Assembly: GCA_964468205.1 (NCBI GenBank)
Contig: CAYXVG010000011.1
Span: 68,140 to 132,139 of the forward strand
Length of the DNA: 64,000 nucleotides
Source of the DNA: CAWELS01 sp964468205
GTDB taxonomy: Bacteria > Acidobacteriota > Terriglobia > Bryobacterales > Bryobacteraceae
Reading direction: 5' to 3'
The notes beneath the pieces were generated by a model. That model did no database searches. It saw only the letters and a program-made list of their open reading frames with translations, and was not told the origin of the DNA. Below, in pieces: positions 35,436-43,286 of this stretch. The number at the start of each line of letters is the position of its first letter. The stretch's first letter is position 1. The position numbers and the translations under genes were made by a program.

Positions 35436-36998
35436 ATGAAGGCTCGCAGACCCGAGCCGCTGCTTCTCGTTATCCCGTTCGTCTACCTGCTGCTTTCGTT
35501 CTGGATGATGGAGGTTCGCGGCCCCTACAACCTCGGATTGAACATAGACCCGGAATACGTCGCATTGATGAACTCCTTGAACTTGGCCACGGCCAGGAGT
35601 TCCCACTATTTCCAGCACCCAGCCACAACCACCCAAATCGCCGGCACGGCGGCGATTGCCGGAAAATGGCTGGCGGGCGGATTCACTAGCGGCTCGCTCG
35701 GCGTCGCGGTCGTCAAAGATCACCTGGAATACCTGCGCGCCATCAACCTGCTGCACCTGCTGCTGCTCTTGGTAGCCGCGTATTTCGCGGGCCTCTCGGT
35801 CAAGCGGGCATCTGGCTCGGCCGCCGCCGCTCTCGCGGTTCAGTGCACGCCCTTGCTGTACCAGACCGTGATCGAAGCCTTGCCCCGGGTGGCGCCGGAA
35901 CTGATGGAAGTGGTCGTTGGGCTCGCCCTGCTGATCCCCCTCGCCCCGGTCCTCTTCGGCCGGCCGGAAGAGGCCCGCCGTCCTGTTCTCGCGTTCGCCG
36001 CGGGCGCCCTCCTGGCGGCCGGCGTGGCCACGAAAGCGAACTTCTTCACGCTCGGGCTGCTCGTGCTGCTTTTCCCGGGCTGGAAACAGAAGGCCCGCTT
36101 CCTCGGCGCGGCGGCCGCGGCGCTCGCGGCGCTGCTCATCCCCGTCGCGGGCGCCTGGCGCGGCCTCGTTTCCTGGTTCGTGAATATGGCGACCCGCTCC
36201 GGCACTTATGGAGAAGGCGAAGCCGGACTCCCCTCGGCAACCGTCTACTGGAACAACCTGACACAGATCTATAGCAACGAGCCGTTCCTTTTCTGGCTCA
36301 CCGCTGTCTACGCGGCGGCGCTGGTGGTGACGCTCGTCGAGCCCGAGGCGAAGCCCTACCGAAAACTGTTCGGGCTGGGTGTTCTAATCATCGTGGTCCA
36401 CGTCATCATCACCGGGAAACATTTCAACTACCACTACTCGCTGCCGGCCGCCCTCGTTACCATCCCCATGAACGCCCTGCTTATACTCTTCCTGCTTAAG
36501 GTCCCCCTCCGCCGCTACGCCCGCGCCGGCTTGATCGTGCTCGCGGTGTGGGTGGGTTACGAAACCGGGCGGCACAACCTTTTCCGCATGAAGTGGTACG
36601 CGACCTGGAAACAGGAATACAAGCAGCACATCTCCGCGCTCGAAGCCCGCCGCGGCGCCGAAGGCGACTGCCGCCTCATCGGCTATTACCGCTCCTCGGC
36701 GCCCACCTACGCCCTGGCATTCGGCAACGATCTCTCCGCGCTCATCCAGCACGGTCCCCTCGAAAATGTCTACCCCGGCGAGATCCACTTCACCGGCGGG
36801 CGATTCCACCACTGGGACCATCGAGACGCCCGAGACGAATTGAAAGCCGAACTGGAGGCAGGGCGCTGCATCCTGCTTCAGGGGCAGACGGACAACCTAC
36901 CGGCCCTCGGCGATTTCACTCTCCAACCGCTGTTCACGCCGGAACGCCCGATCCACGGCGCGGAAGGACTCTACCGGCTGGGCCTGCCGGACGTATAA
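35436..36998 (+). CDS. Polytopic GT-C-like membrane protein, family A copy 2
   Basis: 520 residues, paralogous to 31572-33176. It shares RGPYNLGLNIDPEYVALMNSLNL, HPATTTQIAG, GTYGEGEAGLPSATVYW and the C-terminal DCRLIGYYRSSAPTYALAFGN. About ten membrane helices are followed by a soluble tail ending near the stop. The gene has ATG 35436, 4 bases after the GT39-like gene, so the two are translationally close. Its stop codon overlaps the -10 box of the macro-domain gene. Confidence 0.7.
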   Translation: MKARRPEPLLLVIPFVYLLLSFWMMEVRGPYNLGLNIDPEYVALMNSLNLATARSSHYFQHPATTTQIAGTAAIAGKWLAGGFTSGSLGVAVVKDHLEYLRAINLLHLLLLLVAAYFAGLSVKRASGSAAAALAVQCTPLLYQTVIEALPRVAPELMEVVVGLALLIPLAPVLFGRPEEARRPVLAFAAGALLAAGVATKANFFTLGLLVLLFPGWKQKARFLGAAAAALAALLIPVAGAWRGLVSWFVNMATRSGTYGEGEAGLPSATVYWNNLTQIYSNEPFLFWLTAVYAAALVVTLVEPEAKPYRKLFGLGVLIIVVHVIITGKHFNYHYSLPAALVTIPMNALLILFLLKVPLRRYARAGLIVLAVWVGYETGRHNLFRMKWYATWKQEYKQHISALEARRGAEGDCRLIGYYRSSAPTYALAFGNDLSALIQHGPLENVYPGEIHFTGGRFHHWDHRDARDELKAELEAGRCILLQGQTDNLPALGDFTLQPLFTPERPIHGAEGLYRLGLPDV

Positions 36999-36999
36999 T
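36994..36999 (+). promoter_or_regulatory. Consensus -10 box (TATAAT) of the macro-domain gene
   Basis: A perfect TATAAT overlaps the TAA stop of the preceding gene and lies 7 bases before ATG 37007. No Shine-Dalgarno lies between. It is the cleanest example of the leaderless pattern in this window. Confidence 0.5.
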
Positions 37000-37006
37000 C
37001 GGCGGC

Positions 37007-37567
37007 ATGGAGAAGCGTCTCGAGAATGGAAAAGTGATCCGGCTGGTCCAGGGCGATATCACGCGGATTCCCGCCGATGCCATCGCCAACGCGGCGAATT
37101 CAGCCCTCGTGGGCGGCGGCGGGGTGGACGGCGCCATTCACCGCGCCGGCGGCAAGTCGATCATGGCCGAACTCGACGAAATCCGCCGCGAGGTCAAGAG
37201 TTGCCCCACCGGAAGCGCCGTGGCGACCGGCGCGGGAGACCTGCCCGCGCGCTATGTCTTCCACGCCGTGGGGCCCGTCTACAAAGACGGCAAACACGGC
37301 GAGGCCGCCCTGCTCGCGTCGGCCTACAAAACCTGTCTGCGGCTGGCCACGGAGCGCGGTGTCGCGTCAATCACCTTCCCTTCCATCAGCACCGGCGTCT
37401 ATGGCTACCCTTTGGACGAGGCGGCGCCCGTCGCCCTGGGAACTGTGAAGAAGGTGCTGGAGACCGCGGAGAGTTCGGTCACCGAGGTCAGTTTCGTGCT
37501 CTTCGACGAGATGACATTCCAGGCCTACTCGCGGGCGCTCGCCACACTGGATGAAGCGGGCGGCTGA
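37007..37567 (+). CDS. Macro-domain protein (ADP-ribose/O-acetyl-ADP-ribose hydrolase-like)
   Basis: 186 residues and essentially one macro domain. The hallmark loops are visible: GDITRIPADAIANAANSAL (about 16-34), GGGGVDGAIHRAGG (36-49), and SISTGVYGYPLDEAA near 125. These bind ADP-ribose, and the YmdB-like group removes the acetyl group from O-acetyl-ADP-ribose or ADP-ribose from proteins. The start is clear because the upstream frame belongs to a shadow of the previous gene. Its 3' end overlaps the convergent plsC gene by 43 bases. Confidence 0.92.
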   Translation: MEKRLENGKVIRLVQGDITRIPADAIANAANSALVGGGGVDGAIHRAGGKSIMAELDEIRREVKSCPTGSAVATGAGDLPARYVFHAVGPVYKDGKHGEAALLASAYKTCLRLATERGVASITFPSISTGVYGYPLDEAAPVALGTVKKVLETAESSVTEVSFVLFDEMTFQAYSRALATLDEAGG

Positions 37568-38280
37568 TCGCAGTCCCTGATCGACTCGCGCAGCGATTCC
37601 GACAGCCGCGTGCGGTCCTGAAGGGTCAGATCCAGCGTGGGTACAGGCTCGCCGATACGCATCTTCACCACCCCGCTCCGGATCAGGACCGAGCCCATCG
37701 GCATGATCTCCCTTGTTCCATGCAGTGCGATGGGAACAATCGGAACTCCCGCCTTGATGGCCACATAAGCGGCGCCGTCCTTGAACGGGCGTAATTCTCC
37801 CTCCGTTCGGCCTCCCTCGGGGAAGATTAGGATCGAGATATCGCGCTCTTGAATGATCCGCGCCGCCACGGACATGCTGCGGAGTGACTCGCGAGCGTTC
37901 GCGCCGTTTACGGCGAGATGCCCGGCGCGAGTGAGGTGGTAGCCGATAAACGGAATGCCGAAAAGATTCCTATTGGCAAAAAAACGGAATTGCACCGAAA
38001 CGTTAGGCAAGATGCACGGCGCATCGAAGTAGCTGCGGTGGTTGGCGACAAAGACATAGCTACCCCCCGGCGCGATGCGCTCCCTTCCCTCCACCTCCAC
38101 CTTGACTCCGGCAATCCAGAGCAGTACTCGTGACCAGCCTCGCGCCACCCGGTGCTGCGAGTTCCCGCTGGAGTCGAACAGCGAGAGCAGTAGAGAAACC
38201 GTGCCCATGAACGTGGTGGCGAAGATGATTCCAGGTGCGGTCCAAAGAACCATCCGCGGCCAGGCAAGAAAACTCGGCAT
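37525..38280 (-). CDS. plsC: 1-acyl-sn-glycerol-3-phosphate acyltransferase
   Basis: 251 residues from ATG 38280; the open frame continues to ATG 38373 (282 residues). 38280 is chosen because it gives the usual family length and begins just before the first membrane helix. The acyltransferase motifs are VANHRSYFDAP (NHx4D), FFANRNLFGIPFIG, FPEGGRTEGELRPFKDGAA, and VPIVPIALHG. It adds the second acyl chain to make phosphatidic acid at the inner membrane. Neither start has a strong ribosome site. Confidence 0.88.
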   Translation of the reverse strand: MPSFLAWPRMVLWTAPGIIFATTFMGTVSLLLSLFDSSGNSQHRVARGWSRVLLWIAGVKVEVEGRERIAPGGSYVFVANHRSYFDAPCILPNVSVQFRFFANRNLFGIPFIGYHLTRAGHLAVNGANARESLRSMSVAARIIQERDISILIFPEGGRTEGELRPFKDGAAYVAIKAGVPIVPIALHGTREIMPMGSVLIRSGVVKMRIGEPVPTLDLTLQDRTRLSESLRESIRDCDQPPASSSVASARE

Positions 38281-38375
38281 CAATTTGTCCGGAATCCGTA
38301 GGGGCGGGCCTTCCGGCCCACGGAGCCACTCTCCCGACCGGCCGGGACCGAAACCCGCCCGAGGAATCACCATTT

Positions 38376-38397
38376 TACCGCAGCGGACCTTGCGGTA
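38376..38397 (-). promoter_or_regulatory. Perfect 7-bp hairpin upstream of plsC
   Basis: TACCGCA and TGCGGTA form a 7-bp stem with an 8-base loop. It lies about 100 bases before ATG 38280 and directly beside the alternative ATG 38373. It could be a leader structure or operator; if it folds in the mRNA it argues against use of the upstream ATG. Confidence 0.35.
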
Positions 38398-38514
38398 TGA
38401 TTTGTCGCCTCACGGCCGGCGGGATACACCGCCATCGTGTCGCCGTCATCGTGGTTGTGGGTGTCAGGCGCGGGAGGGTGGGCGGATATCCCCAGCCGGT
38501 GATATCCCGGCCTC

Positions 38515-39006
38515 TCACAAAACGAGCGACGCGAATTCCGGCCGGAGCTTGTTCCACGTGCCCTTGAGATCCTCCGGCACAACGCGAGTCTCTCCAACGG
38601 TCGTCATGAAGCTCACATCACCCGGCCAGCGGGGCAGCAGGTGCATGTGGATGTGTCCGGCGACGCCGGCGCCGGCGCACTGGCCGATATTCATGCCCAG
38701 ATTGATCCCTTGCGGCCGGTAAATGCGCCGGAGAATCGCTTCGGCGGCCCGCGTGAGGCGCATCATCTCAACCACCGTCTCCTCGGCAACCGCTTCCAGC
38801 GTGGCGGCATGTTCGTATGGAGCCACCATGATGTGGCCGTTGTTGTAAGGGTAGAGGTTCAGCAGCGCAAAATTGTGCGCCGCGCGGAAGATAACGAGGT
38901 TCTCCTCGTCATCGCCGGGCTTGGCTTTCTCGCAAAAGATGCAGCCGGAAACGGGTTCGGCTTTGCTGACGTAGGAGTAACGCCAGGGAGTCCAGAGTCG
39001 GTCCAT
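38515..39006 (-). CDS. HIT-family nucleotide hydrolase/transferase
   Basis: 163 residues from ATG 39006. The longer frame overlaps the HU gene and is not used. CIFCEKAK near residue 20 resembles the zinc pair of Ap4A phosphorylase-like HIT proteins. The histidine triad is GHIHMHLLPRW near 125, and the NIGQCAGAGVAGH segment precedes it. Such enzymes cleave AMP or nucleotide adducts such as Ap4A. It begins 4 bases after the HU gene and is the last gene of an rpsA-HU-HIT unit. Confidence 0.9.
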   Translation of the reverse strand: MDRLWTPWRYSYVSKAEPVSGCIFCEKAKPGDDEENLVIFRAAHNFALLNLYPYNNGHIMVAPYEHAATLEAVAEETVVEMMRLTRAAEAILRRIYRPQGINLGMNIGQCAGAGVAGHIHMHLLPRWPGDVSFMTTVGETRVVPEDLKGTWNKLRPEFASLVL

Positions 39007-39010
39007 CGGG

Positions 39011-39367
39011 CTAAAACACGGGCGGCGTGCCACCGGGCGGAACCTGGGGATCGCCCGTCGACGGGAAATCTTCGCCCGCTTCGTTCTCGCCATCGACGTT
39101 CACCAGATCCTTCAGCTCCTTGCTCGGTTTGAAGAAGGGTATCCGTTTCGCGGGCACGTCCACCCGCTCGCCGGTCTTCGGATTGCGGCCGATTCTCGCC
39201 TGGCGGTCGCGAGTCCGGAAGCTCCCAAATCCGCGGATCTCGATTTTGTCACCGGAGCGCAACGAGCGCACGATACTGTCGAAGATAGCTTCGACGATAA
39301 CCTCGGACTCTTTGCGGGTCATCTCGACAACCCGCGACACTTCTTCGATCAGATCCGCTTTCGTCAT
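39011..39367 (-). CDS. HU/IHF-family DNA-binding protein
   Basis: 118 residues. The first 90 make a full HU/IHF fold: MTKADLIEEVSRVVEMTRKE helix, GDKIEIRGFGSFRTRDRQAR beta arm region with RIGRNPKTGE at the DNA-contacting tip, and VPAKRIPFFKPSKELKDLV at the end. A 28-residue acidic, Gly/Pro-rich tail follows, longer than in E. coli HU. It bends and packages DNA. The position after rpsA matches the common rpsA-ihfB order, so an IHF-beta-like role is possible. Confidence 0.95.
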   Translation of the reverse strand: MTKADLIEEVSRVVEMTRKESEVIVEAIFDSIVRSLRSGDKIEIRGFGSFRTRDRQARIGRNPKTGERVDVPAKRIPFFKPSKELKDLVNVDGENEAGEDFPSTGDPQVPPGGTPPVF

Positions 39368-39450
39368 CTTTTCATTTTCTCCAATGGCTCTTGTCTCTCT
39401 TCCATCGCCCCGCCAGCCTGCGGCGGATCGTCCCCGACAGTCCGGCTAGG

Positions 39451-41253
39451 CTAGCGTTCGCCCCGGCCCTTCAGGTTCATCACTTCTTCAATGGTACTCG
39501 TCGCGGCCGCCGCTTCGCGCTGGTACTCTTCCAGCCGGCTTCGCTCCTCGTCATCGGCCACGGCCTTGACGCTCAGGCCGATGCGCCGCTCGGCTTCATT
39601 CATCTTGATTATCTTGAATTCCCTCTCCTCGTCCACCGGCAATGGCGGTTCGTCGCCCGAGGTAGGCGGCAACTCGGAATTGTGGCAGAGGGCTTCCACG
39701 CCTGGAGCCAGTTCCACGAAGGCGCCGAAGCTCGCGTATCGCGTCACCTTGCCGCGCACGATATCTCCAATTTGGCGCTCCTGGAAGAATGTCTCCCAGG
39801 CATCCGGCTGTAGTTGCTTAACACCCAGCGACAGCCTGCGGTTCTTGGGATCTATGCTCAGAATAACGGCTTGCGCGATCTGGCCCTTCTTCAATATCTC
39901 GGAGGGGTGCTTGATCCGCTTCGTCCAACAGAGGTCGGAAATGTGCACCAGGCCGTCAATGCCCTCCTCAATTTCGATGAAGACGCCGAAATCGGTGAGC
40001 TTCCGCACCCGGCCCTCGACAACCGAGCCTACGCTGTAGCGCTCCGCCACCGTCGTCCACGGATCCGCCTCCAGTTGCTTGATCCCCAGCGAAATGCGGC
40101 GCTCGCCGCGCTTCACGTCGAGCACCACCGACTCGACGTGGTCATTCACCTTCACGACCTTCGACGGATGCTTCATGCGCCGCGACCAGGTCATCTCCGA
40201 TATATGGATCAAACCTTCGACACCCGGCTCGAGCTCCACGAAAGCCCCGTAATCGGTGATGCTGACCACCCGGCCCACCACGTGGCTGCCGATCGCATAA
40301 CGTTCGCTGATCGTCTCCCAGGGATCGGGAACCAGTTGCTTCAGCCCGAGAGAAATGCGCTCCCGGTTCTTGTCCAGCTTTAGTACCTTGACCGTAACCT
40401 CGTCACCTTCTGAAAACAGTTCGGACGGATGGTTTACCCGGCCATAGCTCATATCGCCCACATGCAACAGGCCATCGATGCCGCCCAGATCGACGAACAC
40501 GCCATAGTCGGTGAGGTTCTTCACCACGCCGGTGACGACGGCGCCTTCTTCCAGAACTTCGAGCGCGGCGGACCTCCGGGCGGTAACTTCCTCCTCGACG
40601 GCCAGCTTCCGCGATACCACCACGTTCCCCCGCCGGCGGTTGAGCTTCACCAGCTTGACTGGAATATCCTGCCCCACCAGCGAGTCCAGATTATGGATCG
40701 GCCTCTCATCGACATGAGATGCGGGCAGGAACGCCTGAACGCCAACGTCTACCGACAACCCGCCCTTGGTGCGGCCCAGCACCCGGCCGGAGATCATGAG
40801 TCGCTCGCGATACGCCTTTTCCAGGTTGTCCCAGGCACGAATCTTCAGGGCGCGGTCATGGGACAGACGAATGTAGCCTTCTACACGGGGCGACTTCCGG
40901 TCGACCATCACGTCGATCTCGTCGCCGGCCTTCACCTCCACGCTGCCGTCAGCCCGGCGGAACTCGGAAAGTGGGACGATACCCTCGGATTTGTAGCCGA
41001 AGTCGACGATGACTTCCGAGTCGGTAACCTTCAGAACTTGACCCCGAAGGAGTTCTCCTTCGGCCGGCGGCGCCAGATGACTATAGTCATCGATTAACTG
41101 ATCGAGATCCTGCTCATCGTACGGTGTAGGGATCTCGTACCCCGCTTCATCCCCTGGGGGCGCGGTGGGATCGGGCGCCGTCTCCGGAGCAGGCTGCCCG
41201 GGGACCGGATGATTGTTCGTATCTGGGCGCTGCTCATCTTGGTTGCTTGCCAT
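39451..41253 (-). CDS. rpsA: 30S ribosomal protein S1
   Basis: 600 residues from ATG 41253 (GCGGAGA site 9 bases upstream). A 45-residue Pro/Asp/Glu-rich N-terminal extension precedes six S1/OB repeats. They start near GQVLKVTDSEVIVDFGY, GRVLGRTKGGLSVDV, GVVKNLTDYGVFVDLGG, GRVVSITDYGAFVELEP, GRVRKLTDFGVFIEIEE and GKVTRYASFGAFVELAP. Repeats 3-5 are the most alike, as expected for the RNA-binding repeats. S1 helps the 30S subunit load mRNAs. It has a strong sigma-70 promoter and a leader of about 200 bases. Confidence 0.97.
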   Translation of the reverse strand: MASNQDEQRPDTNNHPVPGQPAPETAPDPTAPPGDEAGYEIPTPYDEQDLDQLIDDYSHLAPPAEGELLRGQVLKVTDSEVIVDFGYKSEGIVPLSEFRRADGSVEVKAGDEIDVMVDRKSPRVEGYIRLSHDRALKIRAWDNLEKAYRERLMISGRVLGRTKGGLSVDVGVQAFLPASHVDERPIHNLDSLVGQDIPVKLVKLNRRRGNVVVSRKLAVEEEVTARRSAALEVLEEGAVVTGVVKNLTDYGVFVDLGGIDGLLHVGDMSYGRVNHPSELFSEGDEVTVKVLKLDKNRERISLGLKQLVPDPWETISERYAIGSHVVGRVVSITDYGAFVELEPGVEGLIHISEMTWSRRMKHPSKVVKVNDHVESVVLDVKRGERRISLGIKQLEADPWTTVAERYSVGSVVEGRVRKLTDFGVFIEIEEGIDGLVHISDLCWTKRIKHPSEILKKGQIAQAVILSIDPKNRRLSLGVKQLQPDAWETFFQERQIGDIVRGKVTRYASFGAFVELAPGVEALCHNSELPPTSGDEPPLPVDEEREFKIIKMNEAERRIGLSVKAVADDEERSRLEEYQREAAAATSTIEEVMNLKGRGER

Positions 41254-41458
41254 GGCCAAGTCTCCGCTGGTCACCGATCCTCAACGGGCAAATCAGACCC
41301 CGGCCCAACAAAAGGGCGGCTAGATCAGAGTTGCGTGCGCAACGGCGGAAGGCTCGGTACCGTTTTCGAACCGGAAACGCATCCCCCGGTCCGTGGTTAC
41401 CCAAGTAGAAGTTAGAAAGAGACACCGACAACCCGTTGAAAGATCGATACTTCAATGA
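41254..41458 (-). promoter_or_regulatory. Long untranslated leader of rpsA
   Basis: Roughly 200 bases separate the inferred start of transcription (near 41452) from the rpsA ATG. It contains a near-perfect palindrome at 41330-41343 (GTTGCG and CGCAAC arms). rpsA mRNAs in other bacteria are repressed by S1 binding to the leader, so this stretch is a candidate for such autoregulation. That is inference. Confidence 0.4.
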
Positions 41459-41487
41459 ACTATAGCGGACGTTGTAATTCTTGTCAA
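41459..41487 (-). promoter_or_regulatory. Strong sigma-70 promoter of rpsA
   Basis: On the minus strand, TTGACA (41482-41487) and TATAGT (41459-41464) are 17 bases apart: a perfect -35, optimal spacing and a near-consensus -10. It is the best classical promoter in the window and faces rpsA. Confidence 0.75.
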
Positions 41488-41534
41488 CCACGCTCCGGCG
41501 GCCCTTCCACCGATGCCGCTATCTACTAATAGAA

Positions 41535-42824
41535 TTACACATTTAACAAAGCGGAGGCGCCGGGTTTCGCCAGCACATAGGGGCCTTCTGGTATCACTGC
41601 GATGCTCGCCCCCTCCGGCAGGCCCGCGGTAAACGCTTCCACCGCCTCCGCCGCGGAAGAATAGGCGGTTCCCCAAAGTGTTGGAAAGTACTCGGCCGGC
41701 AACCCGGGAACATAGTAGAAAATGTCGGCTTTCCGCGTTACCAGAGCGAGCTTTTCAAGCTGCCACTGGTCCACGATGACCGGCGCTTCGGCGATGGCGT
41801 CCAGAAAACCCTCCGCGGATGGAAACTCCCGCAGCATCTTCCGGAACTCCGGCGCTCCGGCTCCTTCCTCGCAAGCCGCGGCCAGTAGAATCCGCCCGCC
41901 CGGCTTGAGGATGTGCTGCGCCGCCGTGATCCCCTTTATCGATTGATAGTAGGTAAGATCGAGCGGATATCCCGCGGAGGTGGTGATCACTGCGTCCACC
42001 GGACCAGCCAATTCCTCGAGCATCACCTGCGAGACGAAGCGCACGCCCTCGCGATGCGCCTCGATCGGGTCGCCGGCAAAAACGTTCGCGATCTCGCGGC
42101 TCCGCGCCAGCGAGACATCGACGATGAAGTCGTGGCGCGCCATGCCGGCAATTTCGAGCAGTTCGTCATGCAGCGGGTTGCCCTCAATGTAGCCTTCGTG
42201 AGTCCGCTGGTCGCGCATGAACCGCGGGCTGTGTAGAACCTTGATCGTTTCCTGCCCCGCCAGCCCAGGCACAACCAGTTTCCGCCCCCCGGAGTAGCCG
42301 AGCATCAAGTGCGGCTCAATGAACCCGAGCGACATGTGGAGATCGGCGGAGACGAACCGCTCGTCGATGTAGACCGGCGTGCCGCTTCGCGTCTCTCCCA
42401 GGTAGCTGTGTGTCTCGCGCTTCCGCGCCTCGTGGTTGACGACACGATAATCCCGCGCCACCTCCTCGCCCACGATCTTACGGATCTCCTCTTCAGTAGC
42501 CGGGCGGTGCAGGCCGGTCGCAATGAGAATGGTGATGCCATCCCGCGGCACGCCTGCTCCCTCGAGCCGGGCCAGCAGGGGAGGTAGAACAAACGAGTTC
42601 GGCGCCGGCCGGGTGATGTCACAGACTGAAATCGCCGCGGATCTCTTCCCCGCCGCCAGTTCCCTCACCGGCGGACATCCGATCGGGTTGTCAAGCGCCT
42701 CCTCCAAGACCGCCCGCGGATCGGCGAGCGGCTTCGCCGAGCGCGCCTCCAAAATCGTGTATTCGTACCGGTCCGGCAGTTCCAAATTGAGACCTGACTG
42801 CGAAAAGGCTACCTCGATTTTCAT
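41535..42824 (-). CDS. larA: LarA-type nickel-pincer lactate racemase family protein
   Basis: 429 residues. It matches the LarA/DUF2088 family, which racemises or epimerises 2-hydroxyacids with a nickel-pincer nucleotide. His106 (ATGLHR), His172 and Lys182 (EPHLMLGYSGGRK) and His198 (VLHSP) sit at the same spacing as His108, His174, Lys184 and His200 of the Lactobacillus enzyme. Lys182 would hold the cofactor. DITRPAPN near 70 is also conserved. The substrate may differ from lactate, since the family acts on several hydroxyacids. The cofactor genes larB, larC and larE are not in the window. Confidence 0.9.
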   Translation of the reverse strand: MKIEVAFSQSGLNLELPDRYEYTILEARSAKPLADPRAVLEEALDNPIGCPPVRELAAGKRSAAISVCDITRPAPNSFVLPPLLARLEGAGVPRDGITILIATGLHRPATEEEIRKIVGEEVARDYRVVNHEARKRETHSYLGETRSGTPVYIDERFVSADLHMSLGFIEPHLMLGYSGGRKLVVPGLAGQETIKVLHSPRFMRDQRTHEGYIEGNPLHDELLEIAGMARHDFIVDVSLARSREIANVFAGDPIEAHREGVRFVSQVMLEELAGPVDAVITTSAGYPLDLTYYQSIKGITAAQHILKPGGRILLAAACEEGAGAPEFRKMLREFPSAEGFLDAIAEAPVIVDQWQLEKLALVTRKADIFYYVPGLPAEYFPTLWGTAYSSAAEAVEAFTAGLPEGASIAVIPEGPYVLAKPGASALLNV

Positions 42825-42835
42825 ACCGTCACGCT

Positions 42836-42841
42836 AGCATA
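42836..42841 (-). promoter_or_regulatory. Putative -10 box (TATGCT) of larA
   Basis: TATGCT on the minus strand lies 11 bases before ATG 42824. No good -35 or Shine-Dalgarno is visible. It is consistent with the other near-start boxes. Confidence 0.35.
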
Positions 42842-42951
42842 TCTCCGCCGCCGGAGGGGCCCATGGGTTCCCGCACCGTCGGCGCGCACCCGGCCTCATC
42901 GGAATGGACCGGCATGTGCATGCCTCTAGCCGGTGGGAGAAGGTCGAAAAA

Positions 42952-43041
42952 ATGCTGATATCAGCACTAGTTGCGGGTCTGTTCATCTTGGGGCTCTTCC
43001 TCTCGATGATCGGTTCATCACCGCGGTCGCGCGGAAAGTGA
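42952..43041 (+). CDS. Possible 29-residue single-span membrane peptide
   Basis: ATG 42952 opens a 29-codon frame reading MLISALVAGLFILGLFLSMI, then a short basic tail SSPRSRGK. GGGAGAAGG lies about 9 bases upstream. One hydrophobic helix followed by a positive tail is the usual form of small membrane proteins. The frame lies in an otherwise geneless 445-base region. Length alone could occur by chance; the ribosome site plus helix is the support. Confidence 0.4.
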   Translation: MLISALVAGLFILGLFLSMIGSSPRSRGK

Positions 43042-43274
43042 ACAAACGACACGGCGGCGGGTAATTCCGCTACGGTTGCGCTGCGCGGCCCACTGCGTTG
43101 GTTTCAAGGAGCCGGGCGGGATGCGCGTTCGTCAGATATGCCTTGCCCTTCCCCGATCTCGGAATTCTCAATACATCAGGAAGTCCCGGTTTGCGGCAAA
43201 TCGCCGCCAATGGGTACTTGCCTCGCGTTCAATTGCACAAAAGGATAGGTCTAGCGCATCTTATGGGATAAGTA

Positions 43275-43286
43275 AAGGGATCCCTT
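43275..43286 (+). promoter_or_regulatory. 12-bp perfect palindrome at the methyltransferase ribosome site
   Basis: AAGGGATCCCTT ends directly before ATG 43287 and contains the AAGGGA ribosome site. It could be an operator or chance. The rest of 43042-43274 shows nothing I can identify. Confidence 0.3.

Noticed and set aside
36548..37006. Long upstream extension of the macro-domain protein
   Set aside because: It lies wholly inside the GT-C gene in another frame, and the macro domain is complete from ATG 37007.
42834..43052. 72-residue minus-strand frame in the larA upstream region
   Set aside because: It overlaps the larA promoter area, lacks a ribosome site and has no recognisable features; the 29-residue plus-strand frame is better supported.
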